From NCBI RefSeq assembly GCF_031457275.1, contig NZ_JAVDWH010000001.1, positions 310,001 to 374,000 of the forward strand: 64,000 nt of DNA, given 5' to 3'. Below the pieces are notes generated by a model. It saw only the letters and a list, made by a program, of their open reading frames with translations, had not been told where the DNA came from and ran no database searches. Made by a program: the position numbers and the translations under genes. Position 1 is the stretch's first letter. Every line of letters starts with the position of its first letter. Below are positions 56,704 through 64,000 of the stretch, one piece after another. The stretch comes from Aeromicrobium panaciterrae. GTDB taxonomy: Bacteria > Actinomycetota > Actinomycetes > Propionibacteriales > Nocardioidaceae.

Positions 56704-58338
56704 TCAGGCCCGGCGGCGCAGGGTTTTCACGAGGTACGACAGTTGGTCCATCCGCAGGAGCTTGGTCGCGATCACGAAGGCAGTAGCGCCGCCGGTACCC
56801 GCGATGATCGCTGTCGGCAATCCGCCGGACGGTTTGGACTGGTCCAGACCCGCTGATTCGAGACCTGCCGCGCTGGCGAGCATCGCGACGGCGGCCACGC
56901 CGGCTGCAACGACGAGCTTGCCAGCAAAGACGAGCATCTCGCGATCGATCACGGATCCAACGGTTCGGCCAAGGAGTGTTGTCGACAGGATCGAGCCGAC
57001 TACGTAGGCAATGCCGAAGGCGAACGCGAGCATCATGGCGACGCGTGCCGGCTCGACCAGCGACGTCAATGCGACCGCCGCGACGATGTTGACCGCGGCG
57101 ATGACGACCTGGATGTAGAACGGCGTACGGGTGTCCTCGTTGGCGTAGAAGCCGCGCAGCATCAAGTAGTGCACGGTGAAGGCGACCATCGCGATCGAGA
57201 ACGCCTGGATAGCCCATCCGATCGCGGTCGAGCCGCCCTCGAGGTTTCCGGCAAGGTTGGTGATCGTCGCGATCTGCTGTCCGAGGCACGCAATGGCCAC
57301 GGCAAGGGGAACAATAATGACGAGCGCCAGGCGCACGGTGCGGGCCAACTCGATGCGGAAGCGACCGAACTCACGGTCGGCGGCAAAGCTCGACAACATC
57401 GGGATGATCGCGGTTGCCAGCGAGACGGTGATGACCCCGTGCGGAACCTGACTGACCAAGAAGCCGAGGCCGTAGACGTACGAACCGGCGGCATCCTCGC
57501 CGTTGGCGGCGCCTTCGAGGGTCGCCCGGTTGCCGAGCCGGATGATCACGATGTAGGCGATTTGGTTCACCACGATGAAGCCGAGCGTCCACAGGGCGAG
57601 GCGCAGAGTGTGGCTCAGGCCCACACCACGGAAGTCGAAGCGAGGCTTGAAATGGAAGCCGGCCTGGCGAAGAAATGGGACCAGCACGGCTGTCTGCAAG
57701 GCAATGGCGGCCGTAGATCCGAGGCCGATCAATAGCGCCTGTGAGGTCGTGAATCCATCGACTCCGTCGGACGAACCGAAGACCATCGCGTAGACGATAA
57801 GTACTGCAATGGCAGCAAGGTTGTTGACGATTGGCGCCCACATCATCGGTCCGAACCGCTGGCGGGCGTTGAGCACCTGGCCGACCAGGACGAACGCGCC
57901 GTAGAAGAAGACCTGCGGCATGCACAGCAGCATGAGGAGCTGGGCGGACTCGCGCTGCTCGGCGTTGGCAGCCGAGAACAGCTCGCCGTCATAGAAGACG
58001 TGCAGTAGCAGGGGGACAGCGATCATCAGGATCGCCGTCGCGGTGGCGAGGACGAGCAGACCGAGGGTGATGACACGGTTTGCGTACGCATCGCCGCCGT
58101 CGGGGTCCTGTTTCATGCTGCGGACAAGCTGCGGCACCAGGACAACGTTGAAGATGCCGCCGGCGACGAGGATGTAGAGCGCGTTCGGGATCGTGTTGGC
58201 TGTGTCGAAGATGTCGGCATCGAGCGATTTGCCGATCACGAATACCAGCAGCAGCATCCGTAGCAGACCGGTGATGCGGGAGAAGATCGTGCCGAGCGCC
58301 ATCCAGGCGCTCGCGCGTGCGATGCCGGCGTCAGTCAT
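56704..58338 (-). CDS. murJ: Lipid II flippase MurJ (MviN)
   Basis: MOP-superfamily membrane protein of 544 residues with about 14 spans that moves lipid II to the outer face of the membrane. Early motifs are ARASAWMALGTIFSRITGLL and NTIPNALYILVAGGIFNVVL; a PQVFFYGAFVLVGQVLNARQ block and the ATIIPMLSSFAA segment also match. It lacks the long cytosolic pseudokinase tail of the mycobacterial protein, which is encoded separately downstream. ATG at 58338 overlaps the stop of the DUF6049 gene by 8 bases, so they are an operon. Confidence 0.95.
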   Translation of the reverse strand: MTDAGIARASAWMALGTIFSRITGLLRMLLLVFVIGKSLDADIFDTANTIPNALYILVAGGIFNVVLVPQLVRSMKQDPDGGDAYANRVITLGLLVLATATAILMIAVPLLLHVFYDGELFSAANAEQRESAQLLMLLCMPQVFFYGAFVLVGQVLNARQRFGPMMWAPIVNNLAAIAVLIVYAMVFGSSDGVDGFTTSQALLIGLGSTAAIALQTAVLVPFLRQAGFHFKPRFDFRGVGLSHTLRLALWTLGFIVVNQIAYIVIIRLGNRATLEGAANGEDAAGSYVYGLGFLVSQVPHGVITVSLATAIIPMLSSFAADREFGRFRIELARTVRLALVIIVPLAVAIACLGQQIATITNLAGNLEGGSTAIGWAIQAFSIAMVAFTVHYLMLRGFYANEDTRTPFYIQVVIAAVNIVAAVALTSLVEPARVAMMLAFAFGIAYVVGSILSTTLLGRTVGSVIDREMLVFAGKLVVAAGVAAVAMLASAAGLESAGLDQSKPSGGLPTAIIAGTGGATAFVIATKLLRMDQLSYLVKTLRRRA

Positions 58339-60391
58339 CGTCGGCTAGCCGTTCGGTTGTACTGCTCCCGGTACGACGTCGGTGGAAGCGGCGGAACAGC
58401 GCTACCAGAACCAATACGCCGGCAAGACCGATCGCGACCCAGAGCACGACACCGATCTGGCTGGAGCGGACATTGAACGCCTTGGACTCCGCAATCACCG
58501 CGCCGCCGGACGAGACTAGTTTCGCCGTCAGCTGCGTGGTGCTCTGTTGGCCGAGGTCGATGTTGACCGTGAGGGTCTGCCGCTCTCCGGCGGCAATGTT
58601 CACCGGCTTGACCGAGGGGACATCAAGAGCAGGGTTGCTGGAGTCGAGGTCGATGCCGACTCGCAGGTCGTAGGAGGTCTCGTTGATGATCGTCAGCGGG
58701 AAACCGCCTGACGAGCTCGACAGAGTCACAGAGGGTGGACCCTCGATCTTGATCTTGGCCATCTCAGCCACCGCGCGTGAAGCCAGATTGTTGGCCACGG
58801 AGATGCCGAGTGGTGGATCGCTGCGCCAACGTACGCCGAGGAGTCCAGCGACCTCGCGAGAGTAGGTAGCGTCGACGCTCTGGTCGTCGTCGGTGACGAT
58901 CGAGGTCAGTGCGTCACCGGCCTTGCTGAGGTCTGAGGCCGCCTGGAGCTGTGCTCGACTGACCGTACGTGCGGTCGACTTCGCCGGCACACGGCCGGAG
59001 TACTTCGACACCTGCCGCGTGAGTACGTCATCGAGTGTCGACCCGCTGGTGAAGGGTGAGCTGAAGACAGACGCGAGTCCACCAGTTGTGGGTCGGGGAC
59101 CCGGGTTCCAGGTCGGATCGACCATGGTGACGGCGTCCGCCCGAGACGTTGGATCAAGCGCGCGCTGGAGTCCGGCCAAGGCTGCGTCGCTGAGGATGCG
59201 CTGACGGAGGCTCACGACGGACGATCCGCCTGGAACGTTGGCGATTACGTCGTTGACCAGCAGCGGAATGGGCCCACTCGCGGATTCGTAACTGACGATC
59301 GAGCCCAGCCGACGCTCCCATCCCGGCACTGACGACGGCGTGACGATCAGCGGGGTCTCGCCATCGCGGCGTTCAGCTCGCAGCAGCCCGGCGGTGGCGC
59401 CGTTCTTGGTCGGCCAGGTGACGCGGCGACCGGTCAGTTGGTACGTCGTGAGGGCTGATCGAGTCGCGGTGTCGACTGCGGCTGTGAGACCGCGGCGGAG
59501 ATCTGGATTGTCGGTCAGGGCGAGGACGTCGGGTCGGTCAAACCCGAGAATCCAGACGTTCTGCGAACGTACGTACGCCAGCAGCTCCTGCAGGAACCGC
59601 TCCGCCTGCGACGCCTGTAGGTCGGTGAGCTCGACCTTCTTGGCGATGAGCCTCTTGTTGGCGATGTCGTCGATGCCGACCAGGAGCGCGGGATCGAGCA
59701 GGACCGTCGACGATCGCGGCGGAAGACTCTTCGCGAGATCGAGAAGGTTGCGTAGCTGGCCGCCCGCGCCGATGGAAGTCAGCGTGGCCAGTGGGTCGTG
59801 GTAGTTGCCGTCGGCTGCCCGGTAGTCCGGCACGAGGAACGGCCACACGACTGTCGTGGGAACAGGCTTCTGACCGGGGGCGATGCTCGGCAGGAAGGTC
59901 GTCGCTGCCGCGATCGCATCATTGCTGCGAGACCCGTCGGTGTCCGTACCGAGGACCTGCACGCCCATCGGGTAGACGCCGGCACTCCCCGAGATGCCGA
60001 GCTGCTCGTGCGGCACCTTGACCTGGAAAGCGACCGATCGTCCGGGGGCGAGAGTGCCGAGCTCGTCGTATGCGCCGGTCTCGATCACCCGCGTACCGGA
60101 GTTGGCGGCGCCGTTGGCGATCGCGTCATCGAGCTGCGCGCGAGTCGTGAAGGGGTTCGTGGGGATGACGAGGTAGGCCTGAACTTTGCGCCACGGGTGA
60201 TCGTCGTTGTTGGTGATCGTGCCTCGTACGGTGACATCCGAACCGGCCTTGAGAAAGCTCGGCTTGAGGGTCGTGATCGTGACGGCGAGGTCGGGATCCT
60301 TGTCGGCCGCCTGAGAGGGAGCGCTGACAAGAAGCGTCGCAACGATCGTCGTCAGGAGCGCCATGCTGATGCGACGACGATGGCTGCTCAC
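58331..60391 (-). CDS. DUF6049 family exported protein
   Basis: Protein of 686 residues with a signal peptide (ISMALLTTIVATLLVSAPSQ, cleaved after about residue 28) and a C-terminal membrane helix (about residues 648-670) with a basic tail. The extracellular part begins with a beta-sandwich-like region (TLKPSFLKAGSDVTVRGTIT). DUF6049 proteins lie beside murJ in actinobacteria (Rv3909 type); their role is unknown but links to peptidoglycan are likely. GTG at 60391 lies six bases after TAGCAT on the minus strand, so this operon (DUF6049-murJ-pseudokinase) probably starts as a leaderless transcript. Confidence 0.85.
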   Translation of the reverse strand: MSSHRRRISMALLTTIVATLLVSAPSQAADKDPDLAVTITTLKPSFLKAGSDVTVRGTITNNDDHPWRKVQAYLVIPTNPFTTRAQLDDAIANGAANSGTRVIETGAYDELGTLAPGRSVAFQVKVPHEQLGISGSAGVYPMGVQVLGTDTDGSRSNDAIAAATTFLPSIAPGQKPVPTTVVWPFLVPDYRAADGNYHDPLATLTSIGAGGQLRNLLDLAKSLPPRSSTVLLDPALLVGIDDIANKRLIAKKVELTDLQASQAERFLQELLAYVRSQNVWILGFDRPDVLALTDNPDLRRGLTAAVDTATRSALTTYQLTGRRVTWPTKNGATAGLLRAERRDGETPLIVTPSSVPGWERRLGSIVSYESASGPIPLLVNDVIANVPGGSSVVSLRQRILSDAALAGLQRALDPTSRADAVTMVDPTWNPGPRPTTGGLASVFSSPFTSGSTLDDVLTRQVSKYSGRVPAKSTARTVSRAQLQAASDLSKAGDALTSIVTDDDQSVDATYSREVAGLLGVRWRSDPPLGISVANNLASRAVAEMAKIKIEGPPSVTLSSSSGGFPLTIINETSYDLRVGIDLDSSNPALDVPSVKPVNIAAGERQTLTVNIDLGQQSTTQLTAKLVSSGGAVIAESKAFNVRSSQIGVVLWVAIGLAGVLVLVALFRRFHRRRTGSSTTERLADDD

Positions 60392-60397
60392 CTGAAC

Positions 60398-60403
60398 ATG
60401 CTA
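60398..60403 (-). promoter_or_regulatory. Leaderless -10 box for the DUF6049-murJ operon
   Basis: TAGCAT on the minus strand, six bases before GTG at 60391. The divergent CCA-transferase gene has a weaker GAGTAT box at 60425-60430, also six bases before its GTG. Confidence 0.5.
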
Positions 60404-60436
60404 GAGGTCGTCGGGTGGCCGATAGAGTATGTCCCC

Positions 60437-61870
60437 GTGCCCACGTCAGAGCTGACCCCCGATCGCAGGGCCAGGATCGACGCTGTGCTGGCGGACAACT
60501 CGTTCCTGGCCGAGCTTGGCCTGCTCTTCACCGATGCCGGCCATGAGCTCGCGATTGTTGGCGGACCCGTACGCGATGCCGTGCTTGGCCGCCCCGGCAA
60601 CGACTGGGACTTTGCAACGTCGGCCAAGCCCGACGAGATCGAGCGGATTACCGGCTCCTGGGCCGATGCGATGTGGGATGTCGGTCGCGAATTCGGCACG
60701 ATCGGCCTGCGCAAGGGCTCGCACGACCTGGAGATCACGACCTATCGGAGCGACGCGTACGACGCGTCGTCCCGCAAGCCCGAGGTGAACTTCGGCGACA
60801 CGATCGATGGCGACCTTTCGCGACGAGACTTTGCGGTCAACGCGATGGCGATCCGGCTGCCGTCGGCGGAGTTCGTCGATCTGTTCGGAGGCCTCGCCGA
60901 TATCGAGGCCCGCACGTTGCGGACACCCGTCACGCCCGAGCAGTCGTTCAGCGATGATCCGCTGCGCATGATGCGTGCGGCACGTTTCGTGTCCCAGCTC
61001 GGGTTCACGGCTGCACCCGAAGTCGTCAGTGCGATGACCGACATGGCCGAGCGCCTGGAGATCGTGTCGGCTGAACGCGTACGCGATGAACTCAACAAGC
61101 TGCTCATCGGTGATGACCCAGTGGCCGGACTACGGCTGCTGGTCGAGACGGGCTTGGCCGCGCAGATGCTGCCCGAGCTTCCGGCGCTGATCCTCGAGCG
61201 CGACGAGCACCATCGCCACAAGGATGTCTACGAGCACTCGCTGACTGTGCTGGAGCAGGCAATCGCGCTTGAAGCACGTCTCGAGAGTGCCCCGGACCTG
61301 GTCATTCGCCTCGCGTCGCTGCTGCACGACATCGGCAAGCCCAAGACTCGCCGGTTTGTCGAGGGCGGCACGGTCACGTTCCATCACCACGATGTCGTGG
61401 GCGCCAAGCTCGTACGCAAGCGCATGCGCGCACTTCGCTACAGCAACGACCTGATCGACCAGGTCGCCAAGCTCGTCGAGCTCCACCTTCGCTTCCACGG
61501 CTACGGATCCGGCGAGTGGACTGACTCAGCCGTACGCCGCTACGTACGCGATGCCGGCGACCAGTTGCAGCGTCTCCACATCCTCACTCGGGCCGACTGC
61601 ACAACCCGCAACGCCAAGAAGGCTCTCCGCCTACAGCGGACGTACGACGAGCTCGAGCAGCGGATCGCTGTGTTGGCTGAGGCCGAAGAGCTGGACGCGA
61701 TGCGGCCGGACCTCGATGGTGCGCAGATCATGACCATCCTCGGCATCGGACCTGGTCCCGAGGTGGGTGAGGCCTACCGCTTCCTACTCGACCTGCGTAT
61801 GGATCGCGGCCCGCTGAGCGAAGCGGACGCGACTGAAGCACTCAAGTCCTTCTGGGCTGCCCGATCGTGA
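60437..61870 (+). CDS. pcnA: CCA tRNA nucleotidyltransferase
   Basis: Polynucleotide nucleotidyltransferase of 477 residues that adds or repairs the CCA 3' end of tRNAs. This is needed because the three tRNA genes here do not encode CCA. The head domain has IVGGPVRDAVLGRPGNDWDF with the DxD-type catalytic acidic residues, followed by GTIGLRKGSHDLEITTY and DLSRRDFAVNAMA. A C-terminal HD domain is visible (LLHDIGKPKTRRF). GTG at 60437 is chosen as start for its N-terminus (PTSELTPDRRARIDAVL). A TetR gene overlaps its end. Confidence 0.92.
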   Translation: MPTSELTPDRRARIDAVLADNSFLAELGLLFTDAGHELAIVGGPVRDAVLGRPGNDWDFATSAKPDEIERITGSWADAMWDVGREFGTIGLRKGSHDLEITTYRSDAYDASSRKPEVNFGDTIDGDLSRRDFAVNAMAIRLPSAEFVDLFGGLADIEARTLRTPVTPEQSFSDDPLRMMRAARFVSQLGFTAAPEVVSAMTDMAERLEIVSAERVRDELNKLLIGDDPVAGLRLLVETGLAAQMLPELPALILERDEHHRHKDVYEHSLTVLEQAIALEARLESAPDLVIRLASLLHDIGKPKTRRFVEGGTVTFHHHDVVGAKLVRKRMRALRYSNDLIDQVAKLVELHLRFHGYGSGEWTDSAVRRYVRDAGDQLQRLHILTRADCTTRNAKKALRLQRTYDELEQRIAVLAEAEELDAMRPDLDGAQIMTILGIGPGPEVGEAYRFLLDLRMDRGPLSEADATEALKSFWAARS

Positions 61871-62445
61871 CCACTGACGGTCGAGTCGCGCGCGGTGAGC
61901 GCACCCGCGAAGCGATCGTCGCGGCGCACACGGCGCTATTGCTCGAGGGCGAGCTCAAGCCGACGGCCAAGGTGATCGCCGATCGAGCCGGCGTCTCGGT
62001 ACGTACGTTGTGGGCCAACTTCAAGGACCTTGAGGCACTTCTCAACGAGACCACCGCGTACTGGATGGCTGCGGACGACGAGCTGCGCCAGCCCATCGAT
62101 CCGAGCCAGCCGCTCGACGAGCGCATCTCCACATTCTGCGCAGAGCGTGCGCGGCGGCTGGAGAACATCGCGCCCGCGGCGCGGTCGGCGGTTCTCGGAG
62201 AACCGTTCTCGCCGACTCTGAAGCGCAGTCGCGAGGCACACATCCGCCGGTTGCGCCTCGAGGTCGAGACTGTCTTTGCTCAGGAGATTGCAGCCGATGG
62301 CTCCGACGACCTGAAGTTCGCGTTGATGGCGGCGACAGGCTGGCCCGCGTGGCAGGCGTTGCGCGACGACTACAAGCTGGGCCCGGATGAGGCGCTCGCA
62401 GTCATGCGTCGCACGATCAGCGCCCTGCTCGACTCGGTCGGCTGA
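61867..62445 (+). CDS. TetR family regulator
   Basis: Regulator of 192 residues with an N-terminal helix-turn-helix (TREAIVAAHTALLLEGELKP, then ADRAGVSVRTLWANFKDLEA, about residues 12-58). The C-terminal domain is helical with AERARRLENIAPAARSAVLG. GTG at 61867 overlaps the pcnA stop as GTGA, so it is transcribed with pcnA; no efflux or enzyme gene is divergent from it. Its target and ligand are unknown. A paralogue of the other two TetR proteins here by fold, not by close sequence. Confidence 0.8.
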   Translation: MTTDGRVARGERTREAIVAAHTALLLEGELKPTAKVIADRAGVSVRTLWANFKDLEALLNETTAYWMAADDELRQPIDPSQPLDERISTFCAERARRLENIAPAARSAVLGEPFSPTLKRSREAHIRRLRLEVETVFAQEIAADGSDDLKFALMAATGWPAWQALRDDYKLGPDEALAVMRRTISALLDSVG

Positions 62446-62506
62446 GCATGGCGCCATTCCCTCAGAGGTAATCGACACGGGTACCTCGTGGCGCGATGCT
62501 GAAGTC

Positions 62507-62803
62507 ATGAGAGCGACCACGAAGTACGACGGGACCCTGAGGGTGATCATCTGGCTGGACGTGTTCTGGTCGGTGGTGGCCGCGCTCGTGTGTCTCGCAG
62601 GCAGCGTCGTTGTCGCGGTGCTCGGTCTGCCTCACGCCGCGATGGGAGCAGTTGCTGCCACGACGTTGGTGGCGGGGGTGTTCCTGGCTGCTACCGGCGC
62701 AATCACCGCGGTTCTCTTGATTCTCAGGCTGCGCGACGGCAACTTCTTCATGCCGCCTGACCTGAAGTTTCCGCTGCCACGCGGGATGCACCCGCAGTCC
62801 TGA
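62507..62803 (+). CDS. Small membrane protein with two helices, unknown function
   Basis: Unrecognised protein of 98 residues. Two hydrophobic helices (about residues 13-40 and 44-72) with a short Gly/Pro turn (LGLPHAAMG) are followed by a cytosolic tail RLRDGNFFMPPDLKFPLPRG. ATG at 62507 has no ribosome-binding site; a weak GATGCT box lies six bases before it. It has no partner; the TetR gene ends 61 bases upstream. A perfect hairpin terminator lies 19 bases after its stop. Confidence 0.6.
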   Translation: MRATTKYDGTLRVIIWLDVFWSVVAALVCLAGSVVVAVLGLPHAAMGAVAATTLVAGVFLAATGAITAVLLILRLRDGNFFMPPDLKFPLPRGMHPQS

Positions 62804-62825
62804 GGACGGTGACCGCGACATACAG

Positions 62826-62859
62826 AAAGGACCGGCTCCCTGGCGGGAACCGGTCCTTT
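62826..62859. terminator. Terminator between the small membrane protein and ino1 genes
   Basis: A 10-bp perfect stem (AAAGGACCGG with its complement), extended with a TCCC/GGGA pair after one mismatch, loop TGGC, and then TTTGTGT. It serves convergent genes. Confidence 0.75.
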
Positions 62860-62875
62860 GTGTCTGTACGAGCGA

Positions 62876-63955
62876 TCAGCGCTCTTCGTCTCCACGGATG
62901 AAGGCTTCGAGCTTCTCGCGACCGAGGTCGTCGGGACGCTGCTCCGGGGGCGACTTCATCAGGTAGGACGAAGCCGACAGCAGAGCGCCGCCGATGCCAC
63001 GGTCCTTGGCGATCTTCGCCGCACGGATGGCGTCGATGATGATGCCGGCCGAGTTGGGCGAGTCCCAAACTTCGAGCTTGTACTCGAGGTTCAAGGGAAC
63101 GTCACCGAACGCGCGACCCTCAAGGCGGACGTAAGCCCACTTGCGGTCATCGAGCCACTGGACGTAGTCCGACGGGCCGATGTGTACGTTCTTGGCGCCG
63201 AGGTCGTGATCGATGTTCGACGTCACAGCCTGCGTCTTCGAGATCTTCTTGGACTCAAGACGGTCACGCTCAAGCATGTTCTTGAAGTCCATGTTGCCGC
63301 CGACGTTCAGCTGGTACGTGCGGTCGAGCACAACACCACGGTCCTGGAACAGCTTGGCCATCACACGGTGCGTGATGGTGGCGCCGACCTGGCTCTTGAT
63401 GTCGTCACCGATGATCGCGACGCCGGCGTCTTCGAACTTCTTGGCCCACTCGGGGTCGGAAGCGATGAAGACGGGCAGCGCGTTGACGAAGGCAACCTTC
63501 GCGTCGATGGCGCACTGGGCGTAGAACTTGTCAGCCTCTTCCGAACCAACCGGAAGGTAGGAGACGAGAACGTCAGCCTTGGTGTCCTTGAGGACCTGAA
63601 CGATGTCAGCCGCAGGAGCGTCCGACTCTTCGATGGTCTCGCGGTAGTACTTGCCGAGACCGTCGAGCGTGTTGCCCTTCTGGACGATGACACCGGTCGG
63701 CGCAACGTCAGCGATCTTGATCGTGTTGTTCTCGCTGGCCTGCGTCGCCTCGGAAAGATCGAAGCCGACCTTCTTGGCGTCGACGTCGAATGCTGCAACG
63801 AACTCGATGTCGCTGACGTGGTAGTCACCGAACATCACGTGCATCAGACCGGGGACAGTGCCCTCGGGAGATGCGTTGCGGTAGTACTCGACGCCTTGGA
63901 TCAGGGACGTGGCGCAGTTGCCCACACCCACAATTGCTACGCGTACCGAACCCAT
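62876..63955 (-). CDS. ino1: Inositol-3-phosphate synthase
   Basis: Converts glucose 6-phosphate to 1L-myo-inositol 1-phosphate with NAD, the first step to phosphatidylinositol, mycothiol and PIM-type lipids, all actinobacterial hallmarks. The product has 359 residues, the usual prokaryotic length. The NAD-binding motif is [16 protein letters not shown]. Other conserved stretches: [33 protein letters not shown] and [15 protein letters not shown], with the Lys-rich catalytic pocket. ATG at 63955 has GGAGGAG 6 bases before. Upstream sequence (to 64000) is too short to see a regulator gene. Confidence 0.96.
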   Translation of the reverse strand: MGSVRVAIVGVGNCATSLIQGVEYYRNASPEGTVPGLMHVMFGDYHVSDIEFVAAFDVDAKKVGFDLSEATQASENNTIKIADVAPTGVIVQKGNTLDGLGKYYRETIEESDAPAADIVQVLKDTKADVLVSYLPVGSEEADKFYAQCAIDAKVAFVNALPVFIASDPEWAKKFEDAGVAIIGDDIKSQVGATITHRVMAKLFQDRGVVLDRTYQLNVGGNMDFKNMLERDRLESKKISKTQAVTSNIDHDLGAKNVHIGPSDYVQWLDDRKWAYVRLEGRAFGDVPLNLEYKLEVWDSPNSAGIIIDAIRAAKIAKDRGIGGALLSASSYLMKSPPEQRPDDLGREKLEAFIRGDEER

Positions 63956-64000
63956 GGGTTCTCCTCCATTAGTTGCCATCTTTTGAGATGAACTGGTCAC

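Overview
The window is the chromosomal replication-origin region of a high-GC actinobacterium. The order gyrA-gyrB-DUF721-recF-(gnd)-dnaN-oriC-dnaA-rpmH-rnpA-yidD-yidC-jag-rsmG-parA-parB-trxA-trxB-murJ, the FHA/PP2C/RodA/PbpA/PknB cluster, a WhiB protein, CrgA and an inositol-phosphate synthase are together diagnostic. The frequent GTACG words and the gene content suggest the Propionibacteriales (Nocardioidaceae, perhaps Aeromicrobium or Nocardioides). The genus is a guess from general knowledge, not a search result.

Layout. 1-2.9 kb: 5' end of an HU gene, Aat transferase, an APH-type phosphotransferase, an EcsC-family protein and a YunG-like protein. 2.9-7.9 kb: leucine-degradation operon (mccB-mccA-mvaB) with a divergent TetR gene and a shared operator. 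7.9-15.1 kb: two small unknown proteins, a DHA2-type MFS exporter with its TetR regulator, DUF2277, a methyltransferase, a crotonase, WhiB, a secreted beta-propeller and a lipoprotein. 15.2-24 kb: tRNA-Leu(CAG), then the fhaA-fhaB-pstP-rodA-pbpA-pknB cell-wall/division operon, DUF881, crgA and a rhomboid protease. 24.5-36.1 kb: ppiA, then a block absent from the mycobacterial layout (34-aa ORF, crotonase, DUF3817, SURF1, glyA, a peptide ABC transporter with a permease-ATPase-ATPase fusion, FkbM methyltransferase, YtxH-like protein, hydrolase). 36.2-46.7 kb: tRNA-Ala, a DLW-39-type micropeptide, tRNA-Ile, DUF3566, gyrA, gyrB, a PAP2 protein, DUF721, recF, gnd, dnaN. 46.7-48.9 kb: oriC, dnaA and the dnaA-rpmH intergenic region. 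48.9-53.6 kb: rpmH to parB, with two parS sites around rsmG. 53.7-64 kb: trxA, trxB, a separate pseudokinase, murJ, DUF6049, CCA-adding enzyme, a TetR regulator, a small membrane protein and ino1.

How it works together. The right half couples replication initiation (dnaA, dnaN, recF, gyrase, DUF721) to segregation (parA, parB, parS) and to membrane insertion and RNA maturation (yidC, yidD, rnpA). The left cluster and the murJ locus form one phospho-signalling circuit for peptidoglycan: PknB (PASTA sensor), PstP (phosphatase), FhaA/FhaB (phosphothreonine readers), RodA/PbpA (synthesis), MurJ plus pseudokinase (lipid II export) and CrgA (divisome).

Regulation seen in the sequence. At least 14 genes have a TANNNT box 6-7 bases before the start codon, the signature of leaderless transcripts. 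There are two TetR operators, five good hairpin terminators and a 22-bp perfect inverted repeat at tRNA-Ala. No IS element, CRISPR array, prophage or rRNA operon was seen. I did not find an obviously new multi-gene system. The least explained items are a 32-bp palindrome of two DnaA boxes 23 kb from oriC, the pair of small unknown proteins at 8-8.9 kb, the split MurJ pseudokinase, the triple ABC fusion and the GTACG word bias.
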